Source of the DNA: Methanobrevibacter sp.
Lineage (GTDB): Archaea > Methanobacteriota > Methanobacteria > Methanobacteriales > Methanobacteriaceae
DNA length: 6,611 nucleotides
Direction: 5' to 3'
Assembly: GCA_017646885.1 (NCBI GenBank)
Contig: JAGCLR010000412.1
Location: 1-6,611 of the forward strand
The notes under the pieces were generated by a model, which was given only the letters and a program-made list of their open reading frames with translations, did not search any database and had not been told where the DNA came from. The stretch's first letter is position 1; every line of letters starts with the position of its first letter. The position numbers and the translations under genes are program-made. Shown here piece by piece: positions 1 to 5,829 of this stretch.

Positions 1-645
1 ATCAATGTGGATATTAATGGAAAATCAACAGTGAATGTAAAGGTTTCCACTAAAAATACAACAAAAGCAACAAAGGCAACCACTAAGAAAACCACTGCAA
101 GCACAAAGAAAACGAACCAAACAAAAGCAAGCGTTTCAAAGACTGCAACAAAGAAAGTGAGTTCAAGCAAGAGTTCAATCAGTGAGGCTTTAAGGAAATA
201 CCTTGCAAGCACTAAAAACTGCCAAGTGAAGAATAAGGAAATCCAAGATTTAGCAAAGACACTGACTTCCAAGCTCAAATCAGATTATGAAAAAGGCAAA
301 AAGCTATTCAATTGGGTTCGAGACAATATCCACTACAAAAAATATCGAAACACCCTAAGAGGTGCTGTAAAGACGCTCAAGGCAAAAAAAGGCAATTGCG
401 TTGACCAAAGCCATTTATTGATTGCATTGTCAAGAGCTTCCGGAATTCCTGCAAGATATGTCAAGGGAGGAGATTGCAAGTTTACTAGCGGATATGTTTC
501 CGGCCATATTTGGACTCAATTGTATATAAACAAAAAGTGGGTGGTTGCAGATACAACAAGCCCAAGAAACACTTTGGGAAAAATCAGAAATTGGAATACA
601 AAAAACTATAAGCTATATGGGCAATTCAGTTCCATAAGCTTTTAA
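1..645 (+). CDS. C-terminal part of a surface protein with a transglutaminase-like cysteine peptidase domain (5' end outside window)
   Basis: The frame is open to the left edge, so this is almost certainly the end of a longer protein. A GTG at 7-9 could be read as a start, but no ribosome binding site is visible. Residues 1-17 (counted from base 1) look like the last beta strand of an extracellular Ig/Big-type repeat. Residues 18-60 are a Lys/Thr/Ser-rich low-complexity linker, as expected for a wall-spanning segment. Residues about 60-190 form a transglutaminase-like domain: Cys133 in GNCVDQSHLL, His169 in SGHIWTQLY and Asp184 in VVADTTS make the Cys-His-Asp triad. In Methanobacteriales this fold occurs in adhesin-like proteins and in pseudomurein endoisopeptidases, so cleavage or crosslinking of pseudomurein peptides outside the cell is a reasonable inference; the substrate cannot be read from the sequence. 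A strong hairpin terminator follows at 672-729. The domain call is firm; a peptidase rather than transferase role is tentative. Confidence 0.85.
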   Translation: MNVDINGKSTVNVKVSTKNTTKATKATTKKTTASTKKTNQTKASVSKTATKKVSSSKSSISEALRKYLASTKNCQVKNKEIQDLAKTLTSKLKSDYEKGKKLFNWVRDNIHYKKYRNTLRGAVKTLKAKKGNCVDQSHLLIALSRASGIPARYVKGGDCKFTSGYVSGHIWTQLYINKKWVVADTTSPRNTLGKIRNWNTKNYKLYGQFSSISF

Positions 646-671
646 ACAATTCATTAATCCATTGATTATTT

Positions 672-729
672 AGTTTTAATTAATTATTGAATCCATTAGA
701 AAATAATTAATTAAAACTCTTATTTTTTT
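672..729 (+). terminator. Hairpin plus T7 terminator of the surface-protein gene
   Basis: A perfect 17-bp inverted repeat (672-688 with 702-718, arm AGTTTTAATTAATTATT) surrounds a 13-nt loop and is followed by a run of seven T at 723-729. It begins 27 bases after the stop codon on the + strand. It also separates this gene from the convergent tRNA-Ser. Archaeal termination mainly needs the T run, so the hairpin may serve more for 3'-end stability. Confidence 0.75.
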
Positions 730-812
730 AAAAAGAATTACCTAAAAATAGCTATGAAAAAATAATTGATAAAAAATAACTGAATAAATAAGTACTGAAA
801 TAAAATAAGTTT

Positions 813-818
813 AAAAAA
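813..818 (-). terminator. Oligo-T terminator of tRNA-Ser
   Basis: Six consecutive T on the minus strand begin two bases after the tRNA discriminator base. This is typical of archaeal tRNA genes, where a T run alone terminates transcription. Confidence 0.6.
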
Positions 819-819
819 G

Positions 820-903
820 CGCCGGGACGGGGATTTGAACCCCGGTGATCTATTGATCATCGGATTAGCAGTCCGACGCCGTACCAGGCTGGGCCATCCC
901 GAC
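820..903 (-). tRNA. tRNA-Ser, anticodon GCU (decodes AGC/AGU)
   Basis: Read on the minus strand, the 84-nt gene folds as a class II tRNA. The 7-bp acceptor stem is GUCGGGA with UCCCGGC (one U-G pair). The D stem is GCC/GGC. The anticodon stem UCGGA/UCCGA encloses the loop CUGCUAA, giving anticodon GCU at 869-867. The long variable arm has stem UGAUC/GAUCA with loop AAUA, which is diagnostic of serine or leucine tRNAs. The T arm is CGGGG-UUCAAAU-CCCCG. The discriminator base is G (820), as in serine tRNAs. CCA is not encoded: the next bases are C and then T6. No intron is present. Confidence 0.97.
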
Positions 904-966
904 TTGAAATAAAAAAAGTAATAAAACTTGTGTATAAAATACAACATTACTATTTTATATTTACTT

Positions 967-976
967 ATTATATAAA
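967..976 (-). promoter_or_regulatory. Candidate box A (TATA) promoter upstream of tRNA-Ser
   Basis: The minus strand reads TTTATATAAT, matching the methanogen box A TTTATATA. A start about 25 bases downstream, near 946, would give a leader of roughly 40 nt to be removed by RNase P. A closer alternative is the weaker match ATTTTATAC at 940-932, which would start transcription only a few bases before the tRNA. Confidence 0.4.
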
Positions 977-1042
977 CTTTTTCTTTTTAAGAATTGAGCA
1001 TTTTATCTTTTTAAATTGCTTTTTAAAATTACTCTAAAATGA

Positions 1043-2158
1043 TTATTTTGCTCCAATCCAATCCTTTACATGAGGAACCCTTGAGAGTATGCTCATCACA
1101 AGAACTGAAATAATCACATCCAAAATGAATAAAGTCAGGAAATAGCTTGTATAGCTAAAGTGACTGATGCTTATAGACCTATACAAAATGGAGAGTATTG
1201 CTGTATGAATAAGGTAAATTCCATAACTGTACCTTGCTAAGGTGAATGTAAACTTCTTGAAAATGCTATCCTTATCAACAAATAACCTATAAAGATATGA
1301 TTTCTCATTTGTTAGGAATCCAAGATTGAACTTATTGAAGCTCTTAAATAGGATGAATACACCAATGACTTCAATAGCTGTTAGGAATGAATATCTGTCA
1401 AAATTATAAAAGCTGTGATCAGTTGATAAGAGATAACTGAATGTCAACATTGCAATGCTTGATAAGACTATTAGGAGTATTCCAAAATAAGGATTGTTCA
1501 AAAGTTTCCTCTCAGTATACCTTAAGTAATACCCTAAAACCACAAGCCCAATTGGACTGAAGAAGTAAATGAGCTTTACAGGAAAATCTGTCTTTAAAGT
1601 GAAAGTGAATAAGCATGTTAAAAGCCAGATTGAAAGGAAATATTCCAATTCGCCCAAATCAGAATGAAGAATCCACTTGTTGAATATAGGCATGATCAGG
1701 TAAGTTCCAAGAATCATCCAGAAGAACCAGTATGGAGCAAATCCTATGGATTTTGCCATAAATGCATTGTAAATAAATGTTAAGATGCTCATTGCATCAA
1801 AAGACTTGATATAAGGATAGTTCAGGAAATATGATAAGGAAATTAGGATTATGCTCAATGCAATTCCCCAAAATAGGAATGGGGATATTATCCGAGGCAA
1901 CCTTTTTGAAAGAAATGACCTTATTGTCCAGTCCCTTCCAAGTGACAATGCACCGGATAGGACTAAAAACAAGTCTACCCCTATTCTGAAGCTGTTTCCT
2001 ATAAACTGAGTGTAGATCCACTCAAATGAAGGAATGACACCGTATCCTGATAGGACATATCCTCTTGTTAAAGTGTAGATATGTATCAGTATAACTGAAA
2101 TGATTGCAAGTGCCCTTAAAGCATCAAAATAGAAAATTCTCTTAGATTTAGTCGCCAT
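1043..2158 (-). CDS. Membrane-bound acyltransferase, Acyl_transf_3 family (probable O-acetyltransferase of surface glycans or lipids)
   Basis: The 371-residue protein is very hydrophobic, with about ten predicted membrane helices (roughly 15-32, 53-72, 91-113, 141-157, 173-188, 193-212, 223-245, 256-272, 307-325, 336-358). Family hallmarks are present: FDALRALAIISVILIH near the N-terminus with Arg15 and the conserved His26, VDLFLVLSG at 61-69, the basic KRLPRIISPFLFW at 85-97, and YSYGIYLIH at 310-318 in the last third. Such proteins move acetyl or other acyl groups across or at the membrane onto sugars, peptidoglycan-like polymers or lipids; the acceptor here is unknown, but pseudomurein, glycolipid or exopolysaccharide are plausible in a methanogen. 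The ATG start is supported by AAAGGA at 2172-2167, eight bases upstream, and a box A-like sequence near 2205. It is transcribed alone, between SRP RNA and tRNA-Ser. No strong terminator is seen after it. Length is normal for the family. Confidence 0.9.
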   Translation of the reverse strand: MATKSKRIFYFDALRALAIISVILIHIYTLTRGYVLSGYGVIPSFEWIYTQFIGNSFRIGVDLFLVLSGALSLGRDWTIRSFLSKRLPRIISPFLFWGIALSIILISLSYFLNYPYIKSFDAMSILTFIYNAFMAKSIGFAPYWFFWMILGTYLIMPIFNKWILHSDLGELEYFLSIWLLTCLFTFTLKTDFPVKLIYFFSPIGLVVLGYYLRYTERKLLNNPYFGILLIVLSSIAMLTFSYLLSTDHSFYNFDRYSFLTAIEVIGVFILFKSFNKFNLGFLTNEKSYLYRLFVDKDSIFKKFTFTLARYSYGIYLIHTAILSILYRSISISHFSYTSYFLTLFILDVIISVLVMSILSRVPHVKDWIGAK

Positions 2159-2200
2159 AGTAACAATCCTTTATTTACATATTTAATTATCTAGTTATGA

Positions 2201-2210
2201 CTATAAATAG
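2201..2210 (-). promoter_or_regulatory. Candidate box A of the acyltransferase gene
   Basis: CTATTTATAG on the minus strand lies about 45 bases before the ATG. A start about 25 bases downstream, near 2180, leaves a short leader that carries the AAAGGA ribosome binding site. A second AT stretch, GATATATAAT at 2220-2211, could serve instead. Confidence 0.4.
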
Positions 2211-2287
2211 ATTATATATCAAATGGATTATCCTAATGGAAAAATCATTGAAAAACAAGAAAGAATGATGAAATTGATTAAAAGTAT

Positions 2288-2294
2288 AAAAAAA
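2288..2294 (-). terminator. T7 terminator of the SRP RNA gene
   Basis: Seven consecutive T on the minus strand begin about 8 bases after the inferred 3' end of the SRP RNA. This is a typical archaeal oligo-T terminator and separates the RNA from the acyltransferase gene. Confidence 0.6.
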
Positions 2295-2301
2295 GTCATT
2301 T

Positions 2302-2613
2302 AAGTGGCACATAAAGGAGTGGACACCCTTCATCAACCATGGTTATCTGAAAAACTAACTCCACCCCGCGGTTCTACAAGCATCAGCTGTAAGCGGTAGA
2401 GCTGCTCCTTTCCAGGCCTGACACGTTCCCACAATAAAGTCAATTAAATATTACCCTCCAGTAATATCCCTGACACCATTGATCCTGCAGGACGGGGCTT
2501 CGACATCAGCTCCACAGGCCATGACTGAATCCAAATGCCGCCTCCTTTATTTCGACTGCACCAAAGGAGATTTGTGCTTACAGAGGACTCCTAACCCTCC
2601 AGTCTAGCCAATT
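2302..2613 (-). ncRNA. Signal recognition particle RNA (archaeal 7S RNA)
   Basis: This GC-rich island of about 312 bases in AT-rich DNA has the diagnostic SRP RNA parts on the minus strand. Helix 8, the SRP54 site: GUCAGG (2422-2417) opposite AGCAGC (2406-2401), with a GGAA tetraloop (2413-2410) closed by U-A. Helix 6, the SRP19 site: a 7-bp stem AUAUUAC/GUAAUAU (2467-2461 with 2454-2448) carrying a GGAG tetraloop (2459-2456) closed by U-G. The Alu domain shows the conserved UGUAA (2582-2578). The 5' AAUUGGC (from 2613) pairs with GCCACUU (to 2302) with one mismatch, giving the archaeal helix 1 that closes the molecule. With SRP19 and SRP54 it targets ribosomes making membrane and exported proteins to the translocon. 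The ends are inferred from this pairing and may be off by a few bases. No protein-coding gene is expected in the stretch. Confidence 0.95.
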
Positions 2614-2633
2614 ATAATATATTATACTAATCT

Positions 2634-2641
2634 TATTTAAA
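2634..2641 (-). promoter_or_regulatory. Box A (TATA) promoter of the SRP RNA gene
   Basis: The minus strand reads TTTAAATA, a near-consensus archaeal box A. Its centre is about 25 bases upstream of the inferred RNA 5' end at 2613, the usual archaeal spacing. A second AT-rich stretch (TATAATATATTATAAT, 2627-2612) is too close to the RNA to be the TATA element. Confidence 0.6.
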
Positions 2642-2719
2642 GTTTATTAATAAAAAAATATTTTAATTTAAATAGCTTTATTTTAAAAAATAAGAAAAAA
2701 TAAATGATATTTTTAGAAA

Positions 2720-2752
2720 TAGAATAAAAATAGAGTAAAAATAGAATAATAG
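2720..2752. repeat. Short tandem 11-bp repeat, three copies
   Basis: Three adjacent 11-bp units read TAGAATAAAAA (2720-2730), TAGAGTAAAAA (2731-2741) and TAGAATAATAG (2742-2752) on the + strand. They sit in the otherwise featureless AT-rich spacer of about 230 bases between the SRP RNA promoter and the CBS gene. Probably low-complexity drift; no function is suggested. Confidence 0.45.
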
Positions 2753-2761
2753 ATTAAAATA

Positions 2762-2792
2762 ATGAAAATAAAAATTCAATAATTTATTGAAT
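2762..2792 (-). terminator. Secondary hairpin terminator downstream of the CBS gene
   Basis: A perfect 19-base palindrome (ATTCAATAA/TTATTGAAT about T2783) is followed on the minus strand by a T-rich run. It lies about 55 bases after the CBS stop codon, behind a nearer T6 at 2843-2838, and may act as a backup terminator. Confidence 0.4.
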
Positions 2793-2837
2793 AATGGATG
2801 GAATAAATGAATGGAAATAGAATTAAAATAAAGATAG

Positions 2838-2843
2838 AAAAAA
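2838..2843 (-). terminator. Oligo-T terminator of the 2PGK-CBS operon
   Basis: Six T on the minus strand begin five bases after the CBS-gene stop codon (TAA at 2850-2848), a typical archaeal terminator position. Confidence 0.5.
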
Positions 2844-2847
2844 CGAA

Positions 2848-3249
2848 TTATAAGTATTCTTTTAATATTTTAATAATATCCCCATCAGATATGATTCCTA
2901 CAAGCTCACCATCGTCAACTACAGGCAATTGGTTAATTATGCTGTCTCCAGGAGCCTTATCGAACATTACAGAAACTGCATCCTTAATTGTATCTTCAGA
3001 AGATACGCATGCAACATCTCTAGCCATAGCGGATTTGACTTTGGTACCATATTGATAGTTGTCTAAAATCAAATCGTGCCCTAAATCGGTAGCGGTTACG
3101 ATACCGACCATTTTCCCATCCTTAAGAACAGGCATTGCACTTATCTTATGTTTCATTAGCTTTTCAAATGCAAAAACAGTTGCTTCTTCACAGTCAACTG
3201 TTAAAACATCCTTTGTCATTAGATCTTTAACTTTTGTCTTTTCTAACAT
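2848..3249 (-). CDS. Two-CBS-domain protein, putative adenine-nucleotide sensor
   Basis: The 133-residue soluble protein consists of only two CBS domains, about 7-60 and 72-131, so it is a stand-alone Bateman module. Each starts with the usual pattern (VKDLMTKDVLTVD; VKSAMARDVACVS) and ends with the ligand-site signature: GIVTATDL at 49-56 (Thr52, Asp55) and GIISDGDI at 118-125 (Ser121, Asp124), the residues that commonly bind the ribose of AMP, ATP or SAM. There is no fused catalytic or DNA-binding domain, so it presumably works by binding a partner. The start is firm: a full GGAGGT lies at 3262-3257, seven bases before the ATG and inside the preceding kinase gene, which it overlaps by 23 bp. 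That arrangement indicates co-transcription with, and perhaps regulation of, 2-phosphoglycerate kinase. The ligand and the target are inferred, not seen. Confidence 0.92.
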   Translation of the reverse strand: MLEKTKVKDLMTKDVLTVDCEEATVFAFEKLMKHKISAMPVLKDGKMVGIVTATDLGHDLILDNYQYGTKVKSAMARDVACVSSEDTIKDAVSVMFDKAPGDSIINQLPVVDDGELVGIISDGDIIKILKEYL

Positions 3250-4144
3250 TATTCAAACCTCCATAAGTCTCAGCGATTGAATTAATTATGAAATCTATTG
3301 TGGTAATTCTATCTATATTCTCAACAACTGGAATTCCTTCCTTATTTCCTTGATCTTTAATGTAATCCTGGATTTTTCTGATTGCATCGAAGTTATCCAA
3401 ATACTTCTGCAGGGACCTATGAGCCCAACCATCACTGCATCGTGAATAAAGTCTGCTTTTATGCATTTCCTCATCTTCAAGAGACAATACAAACATCAAT
3501 ACATTATCCTTTTCCATCAGGTCTTTACGGATAAATCCCGGGACAATATGCACCCCTTCAATGATAATGCTTATGCCTTCAGTCAATGCCCTTTCAATAA
3601 CCGCTTCCACACCAACGCTTACAGTTGTGACATGGTCTTTAAAGCCTGCCAAAACACAATCGAATTCAGGTGGAGGAGCCACTCTTAAAGCTTCATGAGC
3701 AATGAATGAAGATTGATGGATTACAGGACTTAATTCCTTGGATACAATCTTACGCATAACTTCTCTAATCATATCGGTATTGATCATACTTTCAATACCC
3801 AGTTTTCTGGATATCTCATATGATATGGATGAAGTTCCGACACCAGAAACACCACCAAGTAAAATTATCAATGGCGCATCTGTCTTTCGTATCTTTCTCC
3901 AATTCAGATAATTTTCAGCAATTAAAGGATCTTCTTTTTCCAATAAATCTACAATTCTTTTAACTATATCTTCAGTGGAAATTGAAGAGATATCATTTTC
4001 AATCAAGTCTGATTCTATCTTATTAGCTATTTCATAAGCTTTGCTGGGATTTAATTCTGCACGTATAAGTGTTCGTGATAGAATCCCTTTTGAAAAAGGT
4101 TCAGTATAGACTTTCCCTTTAAGTTCTCTGCGAACTAGAATCAT
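3227..4144 (-). CDS. pgk2: 2-phosphoglycerate kinase with N-terminal ATP-cone domain
   Basis: This 305-residue enzyme phosphorylates 2-phosphoglycerate with ATP to 2,3-bisphosphoglycerate, the first step to cyclic 2,3-diphosphoglycerate, the potassium counter-ion and phosphate store of Methanobacteriales. Residues about 1-88 are an ATP-cone (VRRELKGKVYTEPFSKGIL, then LNPSKAYEIANKIE), a nucleotide-sensing module. Residues 90-300 are a P-loop kinase: PLIILLGGVSGVGTSS at 91-106, in which the Walker A lysine position is Thr104; to my recollection this GVGTS form is usual in archaeal 2PGK. Then come INTDMIREVMRKIVSKEL (121-138), the helix with IHQSSFIAHEALR (142-154), and the strand SIIIEGVHIVPG (192-203). 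The start is supported by AAGGTG at 4157-4152, seven bases before the ATG, and by a box A at 4185-4178. The cyclising enzyme (cDPG synthetase) is not in the window. The symbol is the one commonly used for archaeal 2PGK. Confidence 0.92.
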   Translation of the reverse strand: MILVRRELKGKVYTEPFSKGILSRTLIRAELNPSKAYEIANKIESDLIENDISSISTEDIVKRIVDLLEKEDPLIAENYLNWRKIRKTDAPLIILLGGVSGVGTSSISYEISRKLGIESMINTDMIREVMRKIVSKELSPVIHQSSFIAHEALRVAPPPEFDCVLAGFKDHVTTVSVGVEAVIERALTEGISIIIEGVHIVPGFIRKDLMEKDNVLMFVLSLEDEEMHKSRLYSRCSDGWAHRSLQKYLDNFDAIRKIQDYIKDQGNKEGIPVVENIDRITTIDFIINSIAETYGGLNNVRKDKS

Positions 4145-4177
4145 AAAATCACACCTTAATTGACATAATTCAATGAA

Positions 4178-4185
4178 TTATAAAT
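4178..4185 (-). promoter_or_regulatory. Candidate box A of the 2PGK-CBS operon
   Basis: ATTTATAA on the minus strand, centred about 38 bases before the ATG, would start transcription near 4157. That leaves a leader of only about a dozen bases which begins at the AAGGTG ribosome binding site. The rest of the 333-base gap up to 4477 is AT-rich and shows no further gene. Confidence 0.4.
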
Positions 4186-4436
4186 TGTTTTCTTATCATT
4201 TAACTATTAATTCACTGATAAATAAAAAAATAAGCCATAAAACATCTTATTTAAAGCCCATACTAAATAAAAGCAAAAAATAGTCAAATTTTGAAAATAT
4301 AGATATGTCTTTAATTATTAATAATATTTACTATTAACATTTTATAAAGTTTTATATTTGATTTTTGTATGGAAAATGAGAATTTTAAAAATAGTTTAAA
4401 ATAATAAAAATAAGAGAATAAAAAAGCTAAAATAAT

Positions 4437-4484
4437 TTGGAAAAATAATAAAAAATAAAAAAAGAAAAGGAGTGGATTTACTCC
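4437..4484 (-). terminator. Metallophosphoesterase terminator whose hairpin includes the stop codon
   Basis: On the minus strand GGAGT (4484-4480) and ACTCC (4473-4469) form a perfect 5-bp stem with a 6-nt loop. The stop codon TAA occupies 4480-4478, so the left arm is the last Glu codon plus the first stop base. A long T-rich stretch (TTTTCTTTTTTTATTTTTT and beyond) follows directly. Confidence 0.65.
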
Positions 4485-5197
4485 AAGGAAACAATTCCTA
4501 TAGTGTACATAGCGTTTTCATCCACTTCAACTAAAATTGCATGGCCCTCTTCAAGTCTTCCAGGGTTTGCAACAGTGGTATTTCCTATCATGTCAATGGA
4601 ACATGCTTCGTGTACATGACCACAGATGTTTATGTTAGGTTGGAATTCGTGAATAGGCTTTTTAACACCTTGACTTCCTACATGAGCACCGCTTTCAATG
4701 GTATCTGCTTTAGTGTCATATGGAGGTGCATGAGTGAGCAAAATGGTTACTCTAGGAACTTCATCGTTTCCAATATAGTCATACTCAGCTAAAAGCTCGT
4801 ATACATGGCTATAAATCTTGTCATCATCAATTTCTCCAGGAGTGTTGAATGGAGTAGGATTGGATCCTCCATAACCCATGATAACAACATTCTCATAAGC
4901 TATCAATTGATCATGCAAACAGAATGCAGGTCTTTCATCAGGACCGCTTTCCTTAATCGCATTACAGATTCCTGCAGGGTCACAGTTACCTGGAATTGCA
5001 AATACATCCACATTACATTCTTCTACGATTTCATCAATGAATGGTTTTACAAAGCTTAACGGTTCAAATTCAGTTATGCTGAAATCTGTAATATCTCCAG
5101 CAATCAATACTAAAGAAATATCATCATTTTGTTTTAAGTAATTGATTAAGCTTTCACTCTTTTTACCGTGTACATCACTAATTGCTAAAATTTTCAT
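4478..5197 (-). CDS. Calcineurin-type metallophosphoesterase (Icc-related)
   Basis: The 239-residue cytoplasmic protein has every motif of the two-metal metallophosphoesterase fold in order: DVH at 8-10 (Asp8, His10), GDITD at 34-38 (Asp35), GNCD at 70-73 (Asn71), THAPP at 155-159 (His156) and GHVH at 193-196 (His194, His196). It therefore should hydrolyse a phosphomonoester or phosphodiester with bound Mn, Fe or similar metals. The overall pattern (LAISDVHGK, AIPGNCD, GYGGSNPTPFNTPGE) fits the archaeal Icc-related predicted phosphoesterases, whose substrates are unknown. The start has AAGGTC at 5212-5207 upstream and an AT-rich box A-like stretch near 5250-5262. It is 104 bases from the DUF2096-like gene, with a T7 run between, so it is probably transcribed separately. 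No membrane or signal segment is present. Confidence 0.93.
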   Translation of the reverse strand: MKILAISDVHGKKSESLINYLKQNDDISLVLIAGDITDFSITEFEPLSFVKPFIDEIVEECNVDVFAIPGNCDPAGICNAIKESGPDERPAFCLHDQLIAYENVVIMGYGGSNPTPFNTPGEIDDDKIYSHVYELLAEYDYIGNDEVPRVTILLTHAPPYDTKADTIESGAHVGSQGVKKPIHEFQPNINICGHVHEACSIDMIGNTTVANPGRLEEGHAILVEVDENAMYTIGIVSLE

Positions 5198-5272
5198 TTT
5201 AAAACGACCTTAAAACTTTAAAATTCAACGTAAAAATTGACTAATGTAAAATTATAATTTAAAAATAATTTT

Positions 5273-5279
5273 AAAAAAA
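5273..5279 (-). terminator. T7 terminator of the DUF749-DUF2096 operon
   Basis: Seven T on the minus strand lie about 22 bases after the stop codon at 5304-5302. AT-rich sequence follows that could also hold the metallophosphoesterase promoter. Confidence 0.5.
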
Positions 5280-5301
5280 GAATAATTTTTTATCATTATG
5301 T

Positions 5302-5829
5302 TTATTCAGCGAAAAATGGAGCCATTTCCTTTAAAGCCAATTGGATATTTGATTTTTCACCATACAATGCAATTGTTGAATCGGTGTCAAATTCCATTAT
5401 AAGTCCATAATATTCAGCTATTTCCTGTACTCTATCTTCTGCAATTGGATTTCTTAAAGTAATCTTTGCATATGATAATCCTGGAGGAACATTTTGAATG
5501 AATCTAGATTGGGTATCTGAAATCTTAAAGATCTCTTCTCCTCTATTTGCTCTTTGAAGCTTGTCTAACCATTCCTCATAAAATTCCTTGTCATAACTTT
5601 CTGCAAGAGAGAGCAATACTCCTTGAATTTCATTTAAGGACATGTCGGCTTTAGCCATCTCATTGATCATATCTGGGTGAGAAGGGTCTTTTTTATAAAA
5701 ACCAATTTGGGATTTAACCAACCCTAAGTCCTTATTCAATTCATTTGGAATTGGAATGCCTTTCTTGTGTAATTCTGAAGAAAGATTAGCCATAACCAAC
5801 CAGGATTGTTCTATAGGCAATGTACTCAT
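5302..5829 (-). CDS. Conserved archaeal protein of unknown function, DUF2096-like
   Basis: The 175-residue soluble acidic protein has no signal peptide or membrane helix. The first two thirds (1-100) look helical (IEQSWLVMANLSSELHKKG; MSLNEIQGVLLSLAESYDKEFYEEWLDKL). The last third (about 103-172) alternates strand and helix: VPPGLSYAKITLR, then EDRVQEIAEYYGLIMEFDTD, then STIALYGEKSNIQLALKEM, like a small alpha/beta ligand- or RNA-binding fold. I recognise the overall pattern as the methanogen family DUF2096, from memory; no function is known. The ATG overlaps the stop of the preceding gene as ATGA (5829-5826), and a GGAAGG ribosome binding site lies just upstream inside that gene, so the two are translationally coupled and probably work together. 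No catalytic signature is visible. Confidence 0.85.
   Translation of the reverse strand: MSTLPIEQSWLVMANLSSELHKKGIPIPNELNKDLGLVKSQIGFYKKDPSHPDMINEMAKADMSLNEIQGVLLSLAESYDKEFYEEWLDKLQRANRGEEIFKISDTQSRFIQNVPPGLSYAKITLRNPIAEDRVQEIAEYYGLIMEFDTDSTIALYGEKSNIQLALKEMAPFFAE

Noticed and set aside
738..947. Open frame of 69 codons on the minus strand
   Set aside because: It runs through tRNA-Ser(GCU) and flanking AT-rich DNA; the encoded peptide is composition-driven and the tRNA explains the locus.
1797..2021. Open frame of 74 codons on the minus strand within the acyltransferase gene
   Set aside because: It is a shifted frame inside a well-supported membrane protein; no ribosome binding site or family pattern.
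2302..2613. GC-rich island first considered as a riboswitch, a CRISPR-like element or RNase P RNA
   Set aside because: The SRP54-binding loop with GUCAGG/AGCAGC and GGAA tetraloop, plus the GGAG tetraloop of helix 6, identify it as SRP RNA.
2720..2752. 11-bp tandem units considered as a CRISPR-like or replication iteron array
   Set aside because: Only three imperfect AT-only units without spacers, in low-complexity DNA; no nearby cas or replication initiator gene.
2807..3280. Two open frames on the + strand opposite the CBS gene
   Set aside because: They are antisense to a gene with clear CBS motifs and a full ribosome binding site; their translations have no recognisable domain.
3461..3688. 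Open frame on the + strand opposite the kinase gene
   Set aside because: Antisense shadow of the conserved 2PGK coding sequence.
4145..4477. 333-base spacer searched for a small gene or RNA
   Set aside because: Uniformly AT-rich, only very short open frames (about 11 codons), no GC-rich fold; apart from the 2PGK promoter and the 3' T tract nothing is supported.
4541..5059. Two open frames on the + strand opposite the metallophosphoesterase
   Set aside because: Antisense shadows of a gene in which all five metal-binding motifs are intact.
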